Shown piece by piece: positions 15,336 to 23,556 of a stretch of 64,000 nt of DNA. The notes beneath the pieces were generated by a model. It saw nothing but the letters and a program-made list of their open reading frames with translations. It ran no database searches and was not told the DNA's origin. This DNA is from Brevibacillus fluminis (GTDB lineage Bacteria > Bacillota > Bacilli > Brevibacillales > Brevibacillaceae): the NCBI RefSeq assembly GCF_003710825.1, contig NZ_RHHQ01000012.1:310001-374000 (forward strand). Direction: 5' to 3'. Made by a program: the position numbers and the translations under genes. Within the stretch, counting starts at the first letter, position 1; each line of letters begins with the position of its first letter.

Positions 15336-16670
15336 ATGGCGAATCAGGTGATTATGCCCAAGCTGGGGATGGCGATGGTCGAAGGTACCGTCATCGCCTG
15401 GAAGAAAAAAGCGGGGGATACGGTTAAAAAAGGCGAAGGCATCGTCGATATCAGCTCGGAAAAAATTGAAATGGAGGTCGAATCGCCGGGCGATGGCGTA
15501 CTGCTGCGCATCCTTGTGCCAGAAGGAAGCGTCGTCCCGTATGGCACGGTGCTGGGGAGCGTTGGCGGGCCTGGCGAATTGGCGGAGGAAGCGCTCGCGG
15601 TCGAGTCATCCCCAGCGGCCGTGGCAGCACAGGGGGAATCGGCGGCAGCGATTTTGGCGGCAGAGCCAGCGGTAGACGCGCCGAGAGAGCCTGCATTTGC
15701 CCAAGCGGGGCGCGATGGCATCAAGATCTCCCCGGTGGCACGTAAGATGGCAGATGAAGCGGGGCTCGACGTATCGCAGATCACTGGAACAGGGCCGCAG
15801 GGACGCATCACCAAAGAGGATGTGGAGCTTATGCTACGTGAACGTGGCGGGCTGCCAGCGGGGAAAGCCGCTGAGGCAGCGACGGGCCAAGCGGATACGG
15901 TTGCCGTGCGAGCAGTGTCGGCAGCAAGTACTGGCGGTCCAGCTTCCACGCCAGATGCATCTTTGCAAGCCGATGCCCAAAGCATCGAGCGCATCCCCGT
16001 CACAGGCATGCGCAAAGTGATTGCGGAGCGGATGCAGGCCAGCTTGCAGCAAAGCGCACAGCTGACGATGACCATGCACGCAGATGTGACTGCGCTGCTT
16101 AAACTGCGGGAAAGCCTTTCACAAGAGTCGCAGCGACGCTACCAGGTAAAGCTTTCCGTCACCGATCTGATCGCGAGGGCCACCGTGCTGGCGCTGATGG
16201 AGCACAAGCAAATGAACAGCGCCTTTTTAGGTAGCCATATTGAGCAGTATGGAGCCGTGCATCTTGGGATGGCGGTCGCGCTGGAAAAAGGACTGGTCGT
16301 TCCGGTCATCCGCCACGCTGAGCAAAAAACGCTCGTACAGCTGGCGCAAGCGATCAAGGCGGCGAGCGAGCGGGCCCGTCTCAACCAGTTAGCCCCGGAA
16401 GAAATGAAAGGTTCGACGTTCACGATCAGCAACCTCGGCAATTTTGGCGTGGAGAGCTTCACGCCGGTGCTAAATCCGCCGGAAGCCGGGATACTGGGTG
16501 TGGGAGCGGCCAAAGCGGTGCCAGCTTTCGTCGGTGAAGAGCTGGTTCGGCAACAGCTGCTGCCGCTCAGCCTGACGTTCGACCATCGCGTATTGGATGG
16601 CGCGCCAGCGGCTGCGTTTTTGGCTTGCATCAAGCGGCATCTCGAGGAAGCATACAGCTTGCTGTTGTAG
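15336..16670 (+). CDS. acoC: Acetoin dehydrogenase E2, dihydrolipoamide acetyltransferase
   Basis: A 444-residue E2. One lipoyl domain (residues 1-78) carries the lipoylated Lys43 in 'SSEKIEMEVESP'. An Ala/Pro-rich linker leads to a peripheral-subunit-binding domain (KISPVARKMADEAGLDVSQI, then GTGPQGRITKEDVE), a second linker and the catalytic domain, whose active-site motif is DHRVLDGAPAAAF. It transfers the acetyl group to CoA. The adjacent lipL gene may supply the lipoyl group. Confidence 0.93.
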   Translation: MANQVIMPKLGMAMVEGTVIAWKKKAGDTVKKGEGIVDISSEKIEMEVESPGDGVLLRILVPEGSVVPYGTVLGSVGGPGELAEEALAVESSPAAVAAQGESAAAILAAEPAVDAPREPAFAQAGRDGIKISPVARKMADEAGLDVSQITGTGPQGRITKEDVELMLRERGGLPAGKAAEAATGQADTVAVRAVSAASTGGPASTPDASLQADAQSIERIPVTGMRKVIAERMQASLQQSAQLTMTMHADVTALLKLRESLSQESQRRYQVKLSVTDLIARATVLALMEHKQMNSAFLGSHIEQYGAVHLGMAVALEKGLVVPVIRHAEQKTLVQLAQAIKAASERARLNQLAPEEMKGSTFTISNLGNFGVESFTPVLNPPEAGILGVGAAKAVPAFVGEELVRQQLLPLSLTFDHRVLDGAPAAAFLACIKRHLEEAYSLLL

Positions 16671-16686
16671 GTAGGAGGGGAAAGCC

Positions 16687-18066
16687 ATGCATGACATTGC
16701 AATTATCGGAGGAGGACCAGCTGGCTATGTGGCGGCGATTACGGCGGCACGGGCGGGCAAACAGGTTGTACTGATCGAAGAAAAAGAGCTGGGTGGCACC
16801 TGCCTCAATGTGGGCTGCATGCCTACCAAAGCATTGCTGGAGAGCGCCGATACGTACGAACAAGTTTTGCACGCGGAACGATTTGGCATCGAGGGACCGC
16901 TTGGCGAGGCGCGTGTCAACTGGGCACATGTCCAGCGTTATAAAGAAGGAGTGATCCAAAAGCTAGTCGCAGGCGTGAGGTATTTGATGAAGCAAAATCA
17001 AATTACGGTGATCCACGGCAGCGCCTTTTTCTTGACGGACCACCAGCTGCTGGTGACTGCGGAAGGCAGCGAACAGCTGGTCGAAGCGGAGCGGATCATT
17101 ATCACGTCGGGTTCCGAGCCCATTCCGCTGCCGTTTGCCCCTTTTGATGGAGAATGGGTGCTGCACAGCAGCCACGCCATGTCGCTTGCGGTCGTGCCGC
17201 CGGTTTTGGTGGTCGTGGGCGGCGGTGTAATCGGCTGCGAGTTCGCGTCCGTCTACAGCCGCATGGGCAGCAAGGTAATCATCATCGAAATGGCGGAGCA
17301 GCTTTTGCCTGGCGAGGATGGCGACATTGCCGGCGTGCTGGAGCGGCAATTGAAGCGGAACGGTGTAGAGGTACATGTGAACAGCAGTGTCGAAGGAGTG
17401 GATTGCTCTGCTAAAACTGTTCGATTCCGCACGCCAGATGGGCTCCAATCGATAGCGGCAGATGCCGTTTTGGTCGCGATCGGACGCCGTCCGCGCGTCG
17501 GCGGGTTGAATCTGGAGTCGATCGGCATCCGTTTTTCCACCAAGGGCATCCAGGTCGACGAACGGATGCAGACCAGCTTGCCGCATATTTTCGCAGCGGG
17601 CGATGTGACCGGCGGCATCCAATTGGCGCATATGGCTTTCCACGAGGGGGAGGTGGCGGCTGCCAACGCATGCGACGGCGATCGCCGAGTGCAGGATCGC
17701 GTCGTACCGCGTTGCATATATACTGCTCCGGAAGTGGCGTCGGTAGGCTTGACGGAGCGGCAGGCGAGAGCGAAATACGGGGATATCAGGACCGGCGAAT
17801 TCGCTTTTTCTGCCAATGGCAAAGCGCTGATTTTGCAAGAAACGGCGGGGAAAGTGAAAGTGCTGGTCGAGCCTAGCTTCCACGAAATCGTCGGCATTTC
17901 CATCGTTGGGCCGCGGGCGACCGAGCTGATCGGTCAGGCTGCGCTCCTGTTGCACACAGAGATGACAGCGGATGCGCTGGAAGACTTCATCGCTCCGCAC
18001 CCAACCTTGTCGGAAGCGCTGTTTGAGGCAGTAAGAGGCGCGGTTGGCCATGCGATTCACGGGTAA
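16687..18066 (+). CDS. acoL: Dihydrolipoyl dehydrogenase (E3) of the acetoin complex
   Basis: A 459-residue flavoprotein disulfide reductase. It has FAD motif IIGGGPAGYVAA, redox disulfide GGTCLNVGCMPTKAL, NAD motif VVVGGGVIGCEFASVYSRMG, 'IFAAGDVTGG' and the C-terminal His-Pro (APHPTLSEAL) that faces the partner subunit's disulfide. It reoxidises the lipoyl group of AcoC with NAD. GTAGGAGGGGAAAGCC precedes the ATG. Confidence 0.93.
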   Translation: MHDIAIIGGGPAGYVAAITAARAGKQVVLIEEKELGGTCLNVGCMPTKALLESADTYEQVLHAERFGIEGPLGEARVNWAHVQRYKEGVIQKLVAGVRYLMKQNQITVIHGSAFFLTDHQLLVTAEGSEQLVEAERIIITSGSEPIPLPFAPFDGEWVLHSSHAMSLAVVPPVLVVVGGGVIGCEFASVYSRMGSKVIIIEMAEQLLPGEDGDIAGVLERQLKRNGVEVHVNSSVEGVDCSAKTVRFRTPDGLQSIAADAVLVAIGRRPRVGGLNLESIGIRFSTKGIQVDERMQTSLPHIFAAGDVTGGIQLAHMAFHEGEVAAANACDGDRRVQDRVVPRCIYTAPEVASVGLTERQARAKYGDIRTGEFAFSANGKALILQETAGKVKVLVEPSFHEIVGISIVGPRATELIGQAALLLHTEMTADALEDFIAPHPTLSEALFEAVRGAVGHAIHG

Positions 18067-18087
18067 AGAGGAGAGGAGGAGGAAGGG

Positions 18088-19143
18088 TTGAAAGCAGCCA
18101 GATGGCATGGCGTACGGGATATTCGAATCGAGGAGGTCGAGGAGCCGGTCATCCTGCCGGGCATGGTCAAAATTCGGCCGGTATGGTGCGGCATTTGTGG
18201 AACCGATTTGCATGAGTATTTGGCGGGGCCGATTTTTTTACCAGCAGAACCGCATGCGCTGACAAACGAGAGTGTGCCCGTGGTGCTCGGGCATGAGTTC
18301 GCGGGCGAGGTGGTTGAGATCGGGGCAGGGGTCAGCCGTTTTCAGGTGGGCGACCGCGTCACGGTCGAGCCGATTTTGGCATGTGGCACGTGCGCTGCCT
18401 GCCGCAAAGGCCATTACAACGTTTGCGATCATATCGGCTTCCATGGCTTGAGCGGCGGCGGTGGCGGATTTTCGGAAATCACCATGGTGAAGGAATCGCT
18501 AGTGCATCCGCTGCCGGATGGGATTTCCTACGAGCAGGCCGCGATGGTCGAACCGGCTGCGGTCGCGCTGCATGCGGTGCGGCAAAGCGGCTTGCAGGCG
18601 GGCGATTCGTGCGTCGTATTCGGCACGGGACCGATCGGCCTTCTGGTCATACAAGCAGCGCGGCTTGCAGGGGCAAGCAACATCATCGGCATCGAAATAT
18701 CCGAGGTGCGCCAACAGATGGCCTTGGCCGCAGGGGCCCACCACGTGATCAATCCGCTAACTGCCGATGCGGTCGGCGCTGTGCTGGAGCTGACCGGTGG
18801 CGGGGCAGACATCAGCTTTGAAGTCTCCGGCGTCGAAAAAGGGCTGCAAGGCGCGATCGAGGCCACCAGGACAGACGGTCAGGTGGTCATCGTGAGCATT
18901 TGGGAAAAGTCAGCACAGGTCCCACCCAATTCCTTGGTCTTGAAAGAACGCAGCATCAAAGGCGTGCTCGCCTATCGCAACATTTTCCCGGCGGTCATCT
19001 CCCTGATCGCGGAAGGGCGTTTTCCGGTAGAGCAATTCATCACCAAAAAAATCACGTTGGCCAATATTGTGCAGGAAGGCTTCGAGGAATTGGTCAATGA
19101 CAAGCGGCATGTGAAAATTTTGGTGACACCAAAAGGAGTGTAG
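18088..19143 (+). CDS. bdhA: 2,3-butanediol dehydrogenase (Zn-dependent)
   Basis: A 351-residue medium-chain zinc dehydrogenase starting at TTG with a very strong GAGGAGGAGGAAGG upstream. Catalytic zinc ligands are in CGICGTDLHEYL and GHEFAGEV; structural zinc Cys are in 'CGTCAACRKGHYNVC'; the NAD-binding fold has 'GTGPIGLLVIQAARLAG'. Length, the 'FLPAEPHALT' insertion and the aco context match (R,R)-2,3-butanediol dehydrogenases, which interconvert acetoin and butanediol. It lets the operon use butanediol as a source of acetoin. Confidence 0.9.
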   Translation: MKAARWHGVRDIRIEEVEEPVILPGMVKIRPVWCGICGTDLHEYLAGPIFLPAEPHALTNESVPVVLGHEFAGEVVEIGAGVSRFQVGDRVTVEPILACGTCAACRKGHYNVCDHIGFHGLSGGGGGFSEITMVKESLVHPLPDGISYEQAAMVEPAAVALHAVRQSGLQAGDSCVVFGTGPIGLLVIQAARLAGASNIIGIEISEVRQQMALAAGAHHVINPLTADAVGAVLELTGGGADISFEVSGVEKGLQGAIEATRTDGQVVIVSIWEKSAQVPPNSLVLKERSIKGVLAYRNIFPAVISLIAEGRFPVEQFITKKITLANIVQEGFEELVNDKRHVKILVTPKGV

Positions 19144-19154
19144 GGATGATTAAA

Positions 19155-19204
19155 AAGAAGACCGCGGGTTCCTCGTTATAAGGCGAGGAGTTGGCGGTCT
19201 TCTT
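19155..19204. terminator. Bidirectional terminator between bdhA and the dinB-like gene
   Basis: AAGAAGACCGC pairs with GCGGTCTTCTT, with an inner CCTCG/CGAGG stem. The genes on both sides converge on it. Confidence 0.85.
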
Positions 19205-19216
19205 CGTTGGTATGTC

Positions 19217-19705
19217 TTAGTCATCTGTACCGAGCACGTCCGTGTTAGGCGGCGTGTAGCCCATATAGCGGGCCATCGACAGGATCTGCCCTTTGTGATG
19301 ATACTCATGCGTGACGGTATGCATGAGCAGCTTCCCGGGAGTCATGGTCAGCGTCTGTGCCACGCGCCACGGGATATCCCGTGTAAGCGGAACCTCCATC
19401 TGTCCGGCGAACTCAGCCATAACGTCTTTCACATACCCATCCGCCTGCGCGAAGCGCTCCCGAATTTCTTCAGGGCCGATCTGTGCCAAGGCTTCTTTTG
19501 CGGTAATCGGTTTTTTCGTCCGAAGTAAGAGGTAGGAGCCAAGCCAAGCGTGGTAACAGTCAGCCACATGCATCAGCATATCGCGGATACAGAGATCGCC
19601 GAACCCGTCGATCTGGCGGGTAAAGTCTTCCGGTTTGATCTCGCTGCAAAAATCAAGCAGCGTCCTTCGCGTTTGTTTGACCCATTCGTATTCACGCGGA
19701 TGCAT
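19217..19705 (-). CDS. DinB/YfiT family metalloprotein
   Basis: A protein of about 162 residues with a DinB four-helix bundle. The predicted metal-binding His are in 'MLMHVADCYHAWL' and 'HTVTHEYHHKGQILSM'. Bacillus members are mostly uncharacterised or act as thiol (bacillithiol) transferases; the substrate is unknown here. Three ATG codons follow AAGGAG; I chose the third (MHPREYEW, 19705), which is 9 bp from it, because the first abuts the site directly. Confidence 0.85.
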   Translation of the reverse strand: MHPREYEWVKQTRRTLLDFCSEIKPEDFTRQIDGFGDLCIRDMLMHVADCYHAWLGSYLLLRTKKPITAKEALAQIGPEEIRERFAQADGYVKDVMAEFAGQMEVPLTRDIPWRVAQTLTMTPGKLLMHTVTHEYHHKGQILSMARYMGYTPPNTDVLGTDD

Positions 19706-19729
19706 GGTCATCATCTCCTTGTCTTGTGT

Positions 19730-20224
19730 TCAGGAAACGGCAATCTTATAAAACTTCTTGTCCACCTGCATGATAGGGAAGTTTTCCGGCAGCTGTGCGA
19801 CGTCGATCTCCGTGAAGCCGTTCTTTTCATAAAAACGATGGGCACTAACAAACTGCAGCGTCGTCCCCAGAAAGATGTCATGGACGTGCTTTTGACGAGC
19901 CCACTCGATCGCTTGCGCCAGGAGAAGGCTTGCGGTTTTGTAGACTTTGCCGCGGTAAGGCTCAGCGACGAACATTTTGCGTAAAGATGCCTGCTGATTC
20001 CCGATATCGAGCAAAGCGACGGTGCCGACCACCTTGTCGCCATCCAGCGCGACCCAGAAGTTGCCCGTTCCCTGCTGGTAGTAGTGCTCAATATCCAAAA
20101 GATCGGGCTGCTGTTCCTTGGTGATTGGCACGTTGTATTCGTTCTGCTGGATATGGAGAATCAGGTCGATGATTTGCGACTGGTGCTCGCTTGTATATTC
20201 TTTGATCACAATGTTTTCGGACAT
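19730..20224 (-). CDS. GNAT family N-acetyltransferase
   Basis: A 164-residue GNAT: 'GTVALLDIGNQQASLRKMFV' followed by 'AEPYRGKVYKTASLLLAQAI' (acetyl-CoA pyrophosphate loop, here RGKVYK) and 'FYEKNGFTEID'. GGAGGGTG precedes the ATG. It lies 24 bp upstream of the DinB-like gene on the same strand, so the two are probably co-transcribed. The acceptor is unknown. Confidence 0.85.
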   Translation of the reverse strand: MSENIVIKEYTSEHQSQIIDLILHIQQNEYNVPITKEQQPDLLDIEHYYQQGTGNFWVALDGDKVVGTVALLDIGNQQASLRKMFVAEPYRGKVYKTASLLLAQAIEWARQKHVHDIFLGTTLQFVSAHRFYEKNGFTEIDVAQLPENFPIMQVDKKFYKIAVS

Positions 20225-20273
20225 GGCCTTTCACTCACCCTCCAGTATGGTACGTTTCGTCTCGATAAACAAA

Positions 20274-20852
20274 TCACACTCGTATGCCTTTCCAAAATAT
20301 CTTCCAAATATTCTGGGCTCTATTTGAAAAATTTTCGTCATAGAGATAATAGGCATTCGTAAATAACCCATCCAACACGCAAAGATACGAATTGACTAAA
20401 TCTTTGATGTTCCCCGGCTGAATAATGCCTTCTTTTATCCCTTCTTCAAAAATGGAGCACAACGTTTTTACCAGAGCCTCATCGGTGGTAGCAATCCTTG
20501 TCATGAGTTCTTCCAGCAGAAATGCTGGTGGGAAAAGGACAGACCTCCGTAAAAAAAGTTTCTTATCCTCGTTTTTCGTATAGTAGTGACTTACATCGCA
20601 GAGAATCTTGAACAATTTTTCTTCAATGGGATCATTTTTAATTTCTTCAATCAACTTTTCGACGTGAATGTTATAGTCCCATAGCGCGTCATCAAAAACA
20701 GCCAAAAAGATGCTTTCTTTGTTTTTGAAGTGGGCGTAAATGGTGGATTTATTAATTCCTACGCCATTTGAGATATCGGATAAAGACGTACCATCGTACC
20801 CATTTTGGCTAAACAACTTCAGCGAAACTTCTTTTATTTTTTGAATCGACAT
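20274..20852 (-). CDS. TetR family repressor, probable regulator of the divergent ALDH/Dpp operon
   Basis: A regulator of about 192 residues starting MSIQKIKEVSLKLFSQNGYD, with its helix-turn-helix (TSLSDISNGVGINKSTIYAH) and a ligand-binding domain containing a run of aromatics near the C-terminus. AGGAGG precedes ATG 20852; the longer ORF start lacks a site. It is divergent from the aldehyde dehydrogenase-hydrolase-ABC operon and a TetR-style palindrome lies between (20936-20952). It is markedly AT-rich and belongs to the same foreign-looking block. Confidence 0.88.
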   Translation of the reverse strand: MSIQKIKEVSLKLFSQNGYDGTSLSDISNGVGINKSTIYAHFKNKESIFLAVFDDALWDYNIHVEKLIEEIKNDPIEEKLFKILCDVSHYYTKNEDKKLFLRRSVLFPPAFLLEELMTRIATTDEALVKTLCSIFEEGIKEGIIQPGNIKDLVNSYLCVLDGLFTNAYYLYDENFSNRAQNIWKIFWKGIRV

Positions 20853-20935
20853 AGTGCCTCCTAATAGGTTCATTTTCATGAATTAATTATCTTGCAATTC
20901 AATAAATTGCGATTTATAATCATCTCAACTTAACC

Positions 20936-20952
20936 AACCGATCGTTCGGTTT
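20936..20952. promoter_or_regulatory. TetR-type operator AACCGATCGTTCGGTTT
   Basis: The palindrome arms ACCGA/TCGGT match the ACCGnnCGGT style of AcrR/TetR operators. It lies about 85 bp upstream of the regulator start and about 210 bp upstream of the ALDH start, with an AT-rich TATAAAT stretch just downstream that could be a -10 region. Confidence 0.65.
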
Positions 20953-20990
20953 GCTAGGTATATAAATAGTTTAGAACGTTTTCAATTTTT

Positions 20991-21134
20991 TGTACAGATA
21001 AGAATTTAAAACAATTCTTATCCAGTATTAGTGGTCGGCTGGACGATACGTCCTATAGCATCGCCGACACTCGCACATCCTGTGCTTCGCAACTACGGCT
21101 CCGCAAAAGGCCTGGCGGAGCCAAGTTTTCTAAT
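20991..21134 (+). repeat. Structured repeat family 2, copy 1 (leader of the ALDH operon)
   Basis: A perfect 10-bp hairpin (GATAAGAATT / AATTCTTATC, 20997-21022), then a GTCGGC/GCCGAC stem (21034-21068) enclosing GGACG/CGTCC, a GCACA/TGTGC hairpin, and a GGCTCCGC/GCGGAGCC hairpin (21097-21122) followed by AAGTTTTCTAAT. The first and last hairpins recur at 44629-44716 and the last at 39068-39123. It is the 5' leader of the ALDH operon, so a cis-regulatory role is possible. Confidence 0.7.
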
Positions 21135-21160
21135 CTATTGCTATTTAAGGGGGAACAGAA

Positions 21161-22606
21161 ATGGAAGCTTATAAATTGTATATCGATGGAAAGTGGGTAG
21201 AACCGCTGGCTGGCGCTTATTTCGATACGTTCAGTCCAGCGACAGGAGAACTGATTGCCAAAGTTGCGGAGGGGACGAGGGACGATGCACAAGTCGCAAT
21301 CGAAGCTGCTCGTCGGGGATTTGAAAGGATTTCCTCCATGTCCGTTTGGGAACGGTCCCGACTTCTTGCATCGATCGCTTCTGTTATCGAAAAACGAAAA
21401 GAGGAACTGGCACATACGTTAACACTCGATCAAGGCAAGCCTTATCTAACTGAAGCATTGAGCGAGGTAGAAGGTACGATCACGGCGTTTCTTGAGGCAG
21501 CCGAACAAATGAAATGTTTGGAAACTTCAGTAATCTCTGTTGAGGACAGTTCAAAGAGGGTCTTTACGATCCGACAGCCGAAAGGTGTGTACGCCATAAT
21601 CACACCATGGAACTTTCCGTATACGGTTCCGGCAGAATATATCGCATACGGTTTGGCCGCAGGAAACGCGATTGTATGGGCACCTGCGCCTTCCACCTCT
21701 GTATGCGCGGTGAAACTGGCAGAGTGCTTAGACGAGGCGGGAGTTCCCAAGGGGGTTGTCAACTTGGTTACCGGACAAGGTGCGGTCGTGGGTGATGAGA
21801 TCGTTGCCCATCCGGGAACGGATGCGATCGGTTTTACAGGGAGCACTGCAACAGGCAACCAGATAGCTGTTCGGGGGGCAGGTAAACCATTGCTGCTCGA
21901 ATTAGGGGGGAATGGACCGACGATTGTGCTCGAAGATGCGGATTTGGATCGAGCTGCCCAATCGATTGCCATGGGGTGTTTCCTCAATGCTGGTCAGGTT
22001 TGCACTGCCACGGAACTCATTTTGGTGCATGAGAACGTACATGATGAACTGGTAAAACGATTGCTGAAGTATGCAAAGGAGGTCGTGCTTGGTGATCCGT
22101 TTGATAGTCGTACTACGATGGGGCCTTTAAATAATGAATTGGTCGTGCAAAAAAATGAACAACATGCCCAAGATTGCTTACAAAAAGGGGCACAAATCTT
22201 GATAGGCGGAAGGCGTGCACCCAATATGGCGAGCAATCTGTTTTTTGAACCAACCGTGATCGTGGGGGTAACCGAAGAGTGCTTGTACAGTCTGGAGGAA
22301 ACATTCGGTCCCGTAGCACCGGTTATGTCATTCTCCACGAATGAAGAGGCCCTCGAACTGGCTGCCAAAAATAAATGGGGGCTCGTATCCTCTGTATTTA
22401 CGGCGAATCTGAAGGATGCGTTTTACTTTGCGGAACAATTGAAGGCAGGCGTTGTCACCATTAATAGCGGGAGTTGTGAAGCCGGGGGATCAAATATACC
22501 GTTCGGAGGGGTGGCAGGCAAGCAAAGCGGTATAGGAAAGATTGGAGGAAAATACGCCCTATATGAAATGACAGACTTGAAAGCCATTAGCATCGATGTT
22601 CGGTAA
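21161..22606 (+). CDS. NAD(P)-dependent aldehyde dehydrogenase, succinate-semialdehyde dehydrogenase type
   Basis: A 481-residue ALDH: 'TPWNFPYTVPAEYIAYGLAA', 'GFTGSTATGNQIA', catalytic Glu in 'LLELGGNGPTIVLEDADLD', catalytic Cys in 'NAGQVCTATEL' and the C-terminal 'PFGGVAGKQSGIGKIGG'. It oxidises an aldehyde to a carboxylate; the exact substrate is unknown. AAGGGGG precedes the ATG. It is the first gene of a TetR-controlled operon with a hydrolase and a dipeptide-type importer, suggesting that an imported amide or peptide-like compound is cleaved and its aldehyde product oxidised (inference). Confidence 0.88.
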   Translation: MEAYKLYIDGKWVEPLAGAYFDTFSPATGELIAKVAEGTRDDAQVAIEAARRGFERISSMSVWERSRLLASIASVIEKRKEELAHTLTLDQGKPYLTEALSEVEGTITAFLEAAEQMKCLETSVISVEDSSKRVFTIRQPKGVYAIITPWNFPYTVPAEYIAYGLAAGNAIVWAPAPSTSVCAVKLAECLDEAGVPKGVVNLVTGQGAVVGDEIVAHPGTDAIGFTGSTATGNQIAVRGAGKPLLLELGGNGPTIVLEDADLDRAAQSIAMGCFLNAGQVCTATELILVHENVHDELVKRLLKYAKEVVLGDPFDSRTTMGPLNNELVVQKNEQHAQDCLQKGAQILIGGRRAPNMASNLFFEPTVIVGVTEECLYSLEETFGPVAPVMSFSTNEEALELAAKNKWGLVSSVFTANLKDAFYFAEQLKAGVVTINSGSCEAGGSNIPFGGVAGKQSGIGKIGGKYALYEMTDLKAISIDVR

Positions 22607-22659
22607 CGATCTGTGCCTTGTTTCGCCTCATAACCAGGAAGAAAAGGAAGGTGTAGAAG

Positions 22660-23556
22660 ATGTACGCAAAGATCAACAATACCAAAATATATTTTGATGT
22701 GGAAGGAGTGGGGAGTGTTCCTGATGGACCCATTATGAGGCAAAAGCCCGTTTGCTTTGTGCTCCATGGCGGACCGGGATCGAATCATACCGGATATAAA
22801 CCACATTTGACACCGCTGTCTGAACATATGCAGCTCGTGTACATCGACAATCGTGGTAGCGGGTTCTCGGACGAAGGGCCACAATCCACCTACTCACTTG
22901 AAAATAATGTGGAGGATGTGGAAGCGCTGCGTGAATACTTGGGGCTGGAAAAAATAGTGATCTTGGGCACATCGTATGGGGGAATTGTCGCGCAAAGTTA
23001 TGGCGTGAAATATCCCGACCGTTTGCAAGGGCTACTTTTAATGGTAACGACGCCCAGCTATCGGACGATTGAGAAAGCGAAAAAAATACTGGCCGAAAAA
23101 GGAACGGAAGAACAAAAAATCGTAGGCGAGAAGATTTTCAGCGGCACGTTTACGTCCGAAGAAGAGTTTGTCAAAGGAATCCAAGTAATGGACCCATTGT
23201 ATATCTACACCTATACCGCTCCTTCTGAAGAGGATAAGCGGACGATGGAAGATGCGTTGAAACGATCAAAGCATTCATATCAAGCGTTAAACGAGGGTTT
23301 TCGAACATTTATGAAAACGTATGACGTCATCGACCAATTGCCGCGAATAAAAGTTCCCACACTCATTATCGCGGGACGCCACGATTGGATTACGCCGGTG
23401 GAGGAATCGGTTGAAATTTCCAAAGGCATCCCTGACAACGAGTTCATCATTTTTGAGAATAGCAGCCACGATATCATAATCGACGAATACGATCTCTATA
23501 TCAAGACAGTAACGAGCTTTGTGCAAAGAAGATTGCTCGGGAGGGAGAATGCATGA
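22660..23556 (+). CDS. Alpha/beta hydrolase, proline iminopeptidase-like
   Basis: A 298-residue alpha/beta hydrolase with oxyanion-hole motif HGGPGSNHTGY, nucleophile elbow GTSYGGIVAQ (Ser), Asp in 'IAGRHDWITP' and His in 'ENSSHDIIIDEYD'. The HGGPG motif and length are typical of prolyl aminopeptidases and related amide/ester hydrolases. Its stop overlaps the start of the binding-protein gene (ATGA), so uptake and hydrolysis are coupled. No signal peptide, so it acts in the cytoplasm on the imported substrate. Confidence 0.87.
   Translation: MYAKINNTKIYFDVEGVGSVPDGPIMRQKPVCFVLHGGPGSNHTGYKPHLTPLSEHMQLVYIDNRGSGFSDEGPQSTYSLENNVEDVEALREYLGLEKIVILGTSYGGIVAQSYGVKYPDRLQGLLLMVTTPSYRTIEKAKKILAEKGTEEQKIVGEKIFSGTFTSEEEFVKGIQVMDPLYIYTYTAPSEEDKRTMEDALKRSKHSYQALNEGFRTFMKTYDVIDQLPRIKVPTLIIAGRHDWITPVEESVEISKGIPDNEFIIFENSSHDIIIDEYDLYIKTVTSFVQRRLLGRENA

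Noticed and set aside
16963..18213. 416-codon minus-strand frame opposite acoL
   Set aside because: Antisense shadow of a well-recognised dihydrolipoyl dehydrogenase.
20991..21134. Repeat family 2 as a GEMM, SAM or other known riboswitch
   Set aside because: Conserved aptamer motifs of these classes are missing, and copy 3 lies between convergent genes.
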